DNA of 64,000 bases from Synechococcus lacustris (GTDB lineage: Bacteria; Cyanobacteriota; Cyanobacteriia; PCC-6307; Cyanobiaceae): NCBI GenBank assembly GCA_903943975.1, contig CAJAQB010000019.1:310001-374000 (forward strand). Direction: 5' to 3'. The notes below the pieces were generated by a model. That model was given only the letters and a program-made list of their open reading frames with translations, had not been told where the DNA came from and did no database searches. A program made the translations under genes and the position numbers. Position 1 is the stretch's first letter; each line of letters opens with the position of its first letter. Positions 62,421 to 64,000 of the stretch are shown here, piece by piece.

Positions 62421-63215
62421 TTGCCCCCTGCCACCCCCTATCTTGAGCTCAAGGCCGTGGCTGCCTACCTGGGACCCCGCCTGGTATTCAATGACCTAAG
62501 CCTACGGCTTCTAGTGGGCGAAAATACCGTGATCCTGGGCCCCAACGGAGCCGGCAAGAGTGCCCTAATAAAACTGCTAAGCCGCGAGATCTATCCCGTT
62601 GTTAAACCGGGCTCCTGGCTGAGGATATTTGGCGAAAAAACAGTGAATCTGTGGGATTTACGAGCCCGCATTGGCCTGGTCAGCAGTGATCTACAGGCTG
62701 ACTACGGGGGCTGCGTTGCCGCCAGTGACGTGGTGCTTTCGGGCTTCTTTGGCTCAGTTGGCATTGGCCGCAGTCAAGAGCCAAGTGCTGGCCAAAGGGA
62801 AAGGGTGGGGGAACTCCTATGCCAGCTTGGGCTCGCAGATCTTGAGGATCGCCCTTACGCCCAACTTTCCGATGGCCAGCAACGCCGCCTCTTGCTAGCG
62901 CGGGCCCTAGTGCATAGGCCCCAGGTATTAGTGCTAGATGAACCCACAAACGGCCTTGATCTCAAGGCTAAACACGAGTTACTGGCAAACCTGCGCGTCC
63001 TTGCTCAGAAAGGAACAACCCTGCTGATAGTGACACACCAGATCGAAACGATCATCCCGGAAATCAGCCGCTGCATACTACTTAGCCAGGGGGCGGTGCT
63101 GGCCGAAGGCCCTATCGATGAGTTGCTTCAGGATGCTCCGCTCAGCGCCCTATTCAACACCCCCTTGCGGGTATGCAAAGCAGCTGGCTATCGCCAGGTA
63201 TTTCCTGCGGAATAA
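62421..63215 (+). CDS. orphan ABC transporter ATP-binding protein
   Basis: 264 residues from TTG 62421. Walker A is GPNGAGKS, the Q-loop region follows, the signature is LSDGQQRR, Walker B is VLVLDEPT and the switch His is in LIVTHQ. The Ser-Asp-Gly-Gln signature differs slightly from LSGGQ. No permease is adjacent, and a ~55-residue stretch between Walker A and the signature is longer than in small importers. It is similar in layout to stand-alone ATPases such as the ModF-like group; the transported substrate is unknown. Confidence 0.85.
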   Translation: MPPATPYLELKAVAAYLGPRLVFNDLSLRLLVGENTVILGPNGAGKSALIKLLSREIYPVVKPGSWLRIFGEKTVNLWDLRARIGLVSSDLQADYGGCVAASDVVLSGFFGSVGIGRSQEPSAGQRERVGELLCQLGLADLEDRPYAQLSDGQQRRLLLARALVHRPQVLVLDEPTNGLDLKAKHELLANLRVLAQKGTTLLIVTHQIETIIPEISRCILLSQGAVLAEGPIDELLQDAPLSALFNTPLRVCKAAGYRQVFPAE

Positions 63216-63415
63216 ACGAGCGGAAGAATCAGCTAATAATGCCAAGACTAGGGAATTAATAGGGCAACAATATCCAGCATGGATATCAATTCTAGATATC
63301 AACACTAGATAGCCATACTGGCGGGTATCCGAGCTGAAAGCAAATAAACTATGACTGCACTATATCGGATGGCCAGCAATAATCAGCCACCCCCCCGAGG
63401 CCTGATATAGTAGTT

Positions 63416-63421
63416 AAAGCA
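63416..63421 (+). promoter_or_regulatory. candidate -10 element upstream of the pilin-like gene
   Basis: TATAGT lies 14 bases before the ATG. No convincing -35 element, and a G+C tract sits where it would be. The rest of 63216-63434 shows no gene. Confidence 0.3.
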
Positions 63422-63434
63422 ACTCAGGCTTTCA

Positions 63435-63962
63435 ATGCAACGCTCGATTAAAATGGCTTTTCGATTTGGAATTGCAATTGCTGGCCTGCAGGTAGCCATG
63501 GCTGTTACTGAAACCAGCGCCCAGGCCCAGGGGCAAGTAAATATTGATCAGAATGCCGCCCTAACTGCCGTGGCAAAGATGACAGAAGCCCAGCGCACCT
63601 ACTACAATAAAAACAGAAGATTTCAGGCAAATATAGCAAGCCTTCAACAAGATTTTGCTATTACCCTGCCCAGCAGCTTTAACTATGCCGCCAGGACCAC
63701 CACATATTCCGCCTACAACTATGTGATTCCAACGCAACCGGCTAATACAGGAAGCTTAAAAGCATTTGTTGGGGCAACTTTCTTCACTCCAGGCGAAAAG
63801 CCAAAAATGATCACAATCATTTGCCAGAACACCCAGCCAGGTCAAATTCGCCCTGCGGATCCCATCCTGGTACTGGGAACAGCCATTGCAAATCCAACGG
63901 GAAGCATTGTCCAATGCGGAGACTTCTCCACACAGGTAAGTGCTTCCGTGGTTAACGAGTAA
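63435..63962 (+). CDS. exported protein resembling type IV pilin-like G/H proteins
   Basis: 175 residues from ATG 63435. The N-terminus is a Sec-type signal ending TSAQAQG, not the prepilin motif GFTLIE. The mature part has AVAKMTEAQRTYYNKNRRFQ, then a beta-rich region with one Cys pair (IICQNT and VQCGDF), as in cyanobacterial pilin-like GH proteins. It may be a periplasmic or surface relative that lost the pilin cleavage site. Confidence 0.65.
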   Translation: MQRSIKMAFRFGIAIAGLQVAMAVTETSAQAQGQVNIDQNAALTAVAKMTEAQRTYYNKNRRFQANIASLQQDFAITLPSSFNYAARTTTYSAYNYVIPTQPANTGSLKAFVGATFFTPGEKPKMITIICQNTQPGQIRPADPILVLGTAIANPTGSIVQCGDFSTQVSASVVNE

Positions 63963-64000
63963 CCGCCGAGCAAGCCACTAATATTCATTAATGCTTAGGT

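Overview
The window comes from a cyanobacterium, most likely a freshwater or brackish picocyanobacterium of the Cyanobium/Synechococcus group. I base this on a high-light-inducible protein, the photosystem II assembly lipoprotein Psb27, several cyanobacterial families (DUF1824, DUF2854, DUF3153), a transaldolase with EF-hands, a tandem histidine phosphatase, dense gene packing with many 4-base overlaps, frequent GTG/TTG starts, and a G+C-rich core. The genus assignment is inference.

Layout. 1-4510: C-terminal part of a giant RTX-like surface or secreted protein, more A+T-rich than the core. 4507-8866: an aromatic-acid-type tripartite efflux set (FUSC pump, tiny two-helix protein, HlyD-type periplasmic protein) divergent from a TolC-like outer membrane channel, then a pterin dehydratase. 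8.9-20.2 kb: an accessory island. It holds four two-gene toxin-antitoxin pairs (HigBA-like, two MazEF-like, Phd/YoeB-like), an orphan HicB-like antitoxin, a Fic protein, a 913-residue protein of unknown function, and many broken pieces: an RTX protein, HsdM and HsdS ends, a GIY-YIG start, a transposase start, and a thermonuclease-excalibur end. Three copies of a short palindromic repeat and two copies of a longer repeat lie among them. 20.2-24.1 kb: M32 peptidase, small membrane proteins, Hli, MarC. 24.2-26.7 kb: an inverse-autotransporter barrel joined to a beta-helix passenger.

26.7-60.2 kb is core genome: ClC channel, hemC, rpoD, priA, argB, ssb, cobK, cutA, PfkB kinase, purA, psb27, proS, ppa, 2Fe-2S ferredoxin, Nif11-like peptide, two dihydroorotase-family proteins, signal peptidase I, tandem phosphatase, CPBP protease, an FtsL-like protein with FtsI, and transaldolase. 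60.2-64 kb turns A+T-rich again: a zinc metalloprotease with a C-terminal DUF5648-type domain, an orphan ABC ATPase and a pilin-like exported protein.

Themes: (i) large exported or surface proteins in A+T-richer DNA at 0-4.5, 24-26.7 and 60-62 kb; (ii) an eroding defence/toxin island whose short repeats may mark recombination points; (iii) compact housekeeping operons. I recognised no tRNA, rRNA or CRISPR array. The strongest candidates for something undescribed are the 913-residue DUF4114 protein, the roughly 20-residue-period RTX solenoid, and the palindromic repeat family linked to toxin-antitoxin genes.
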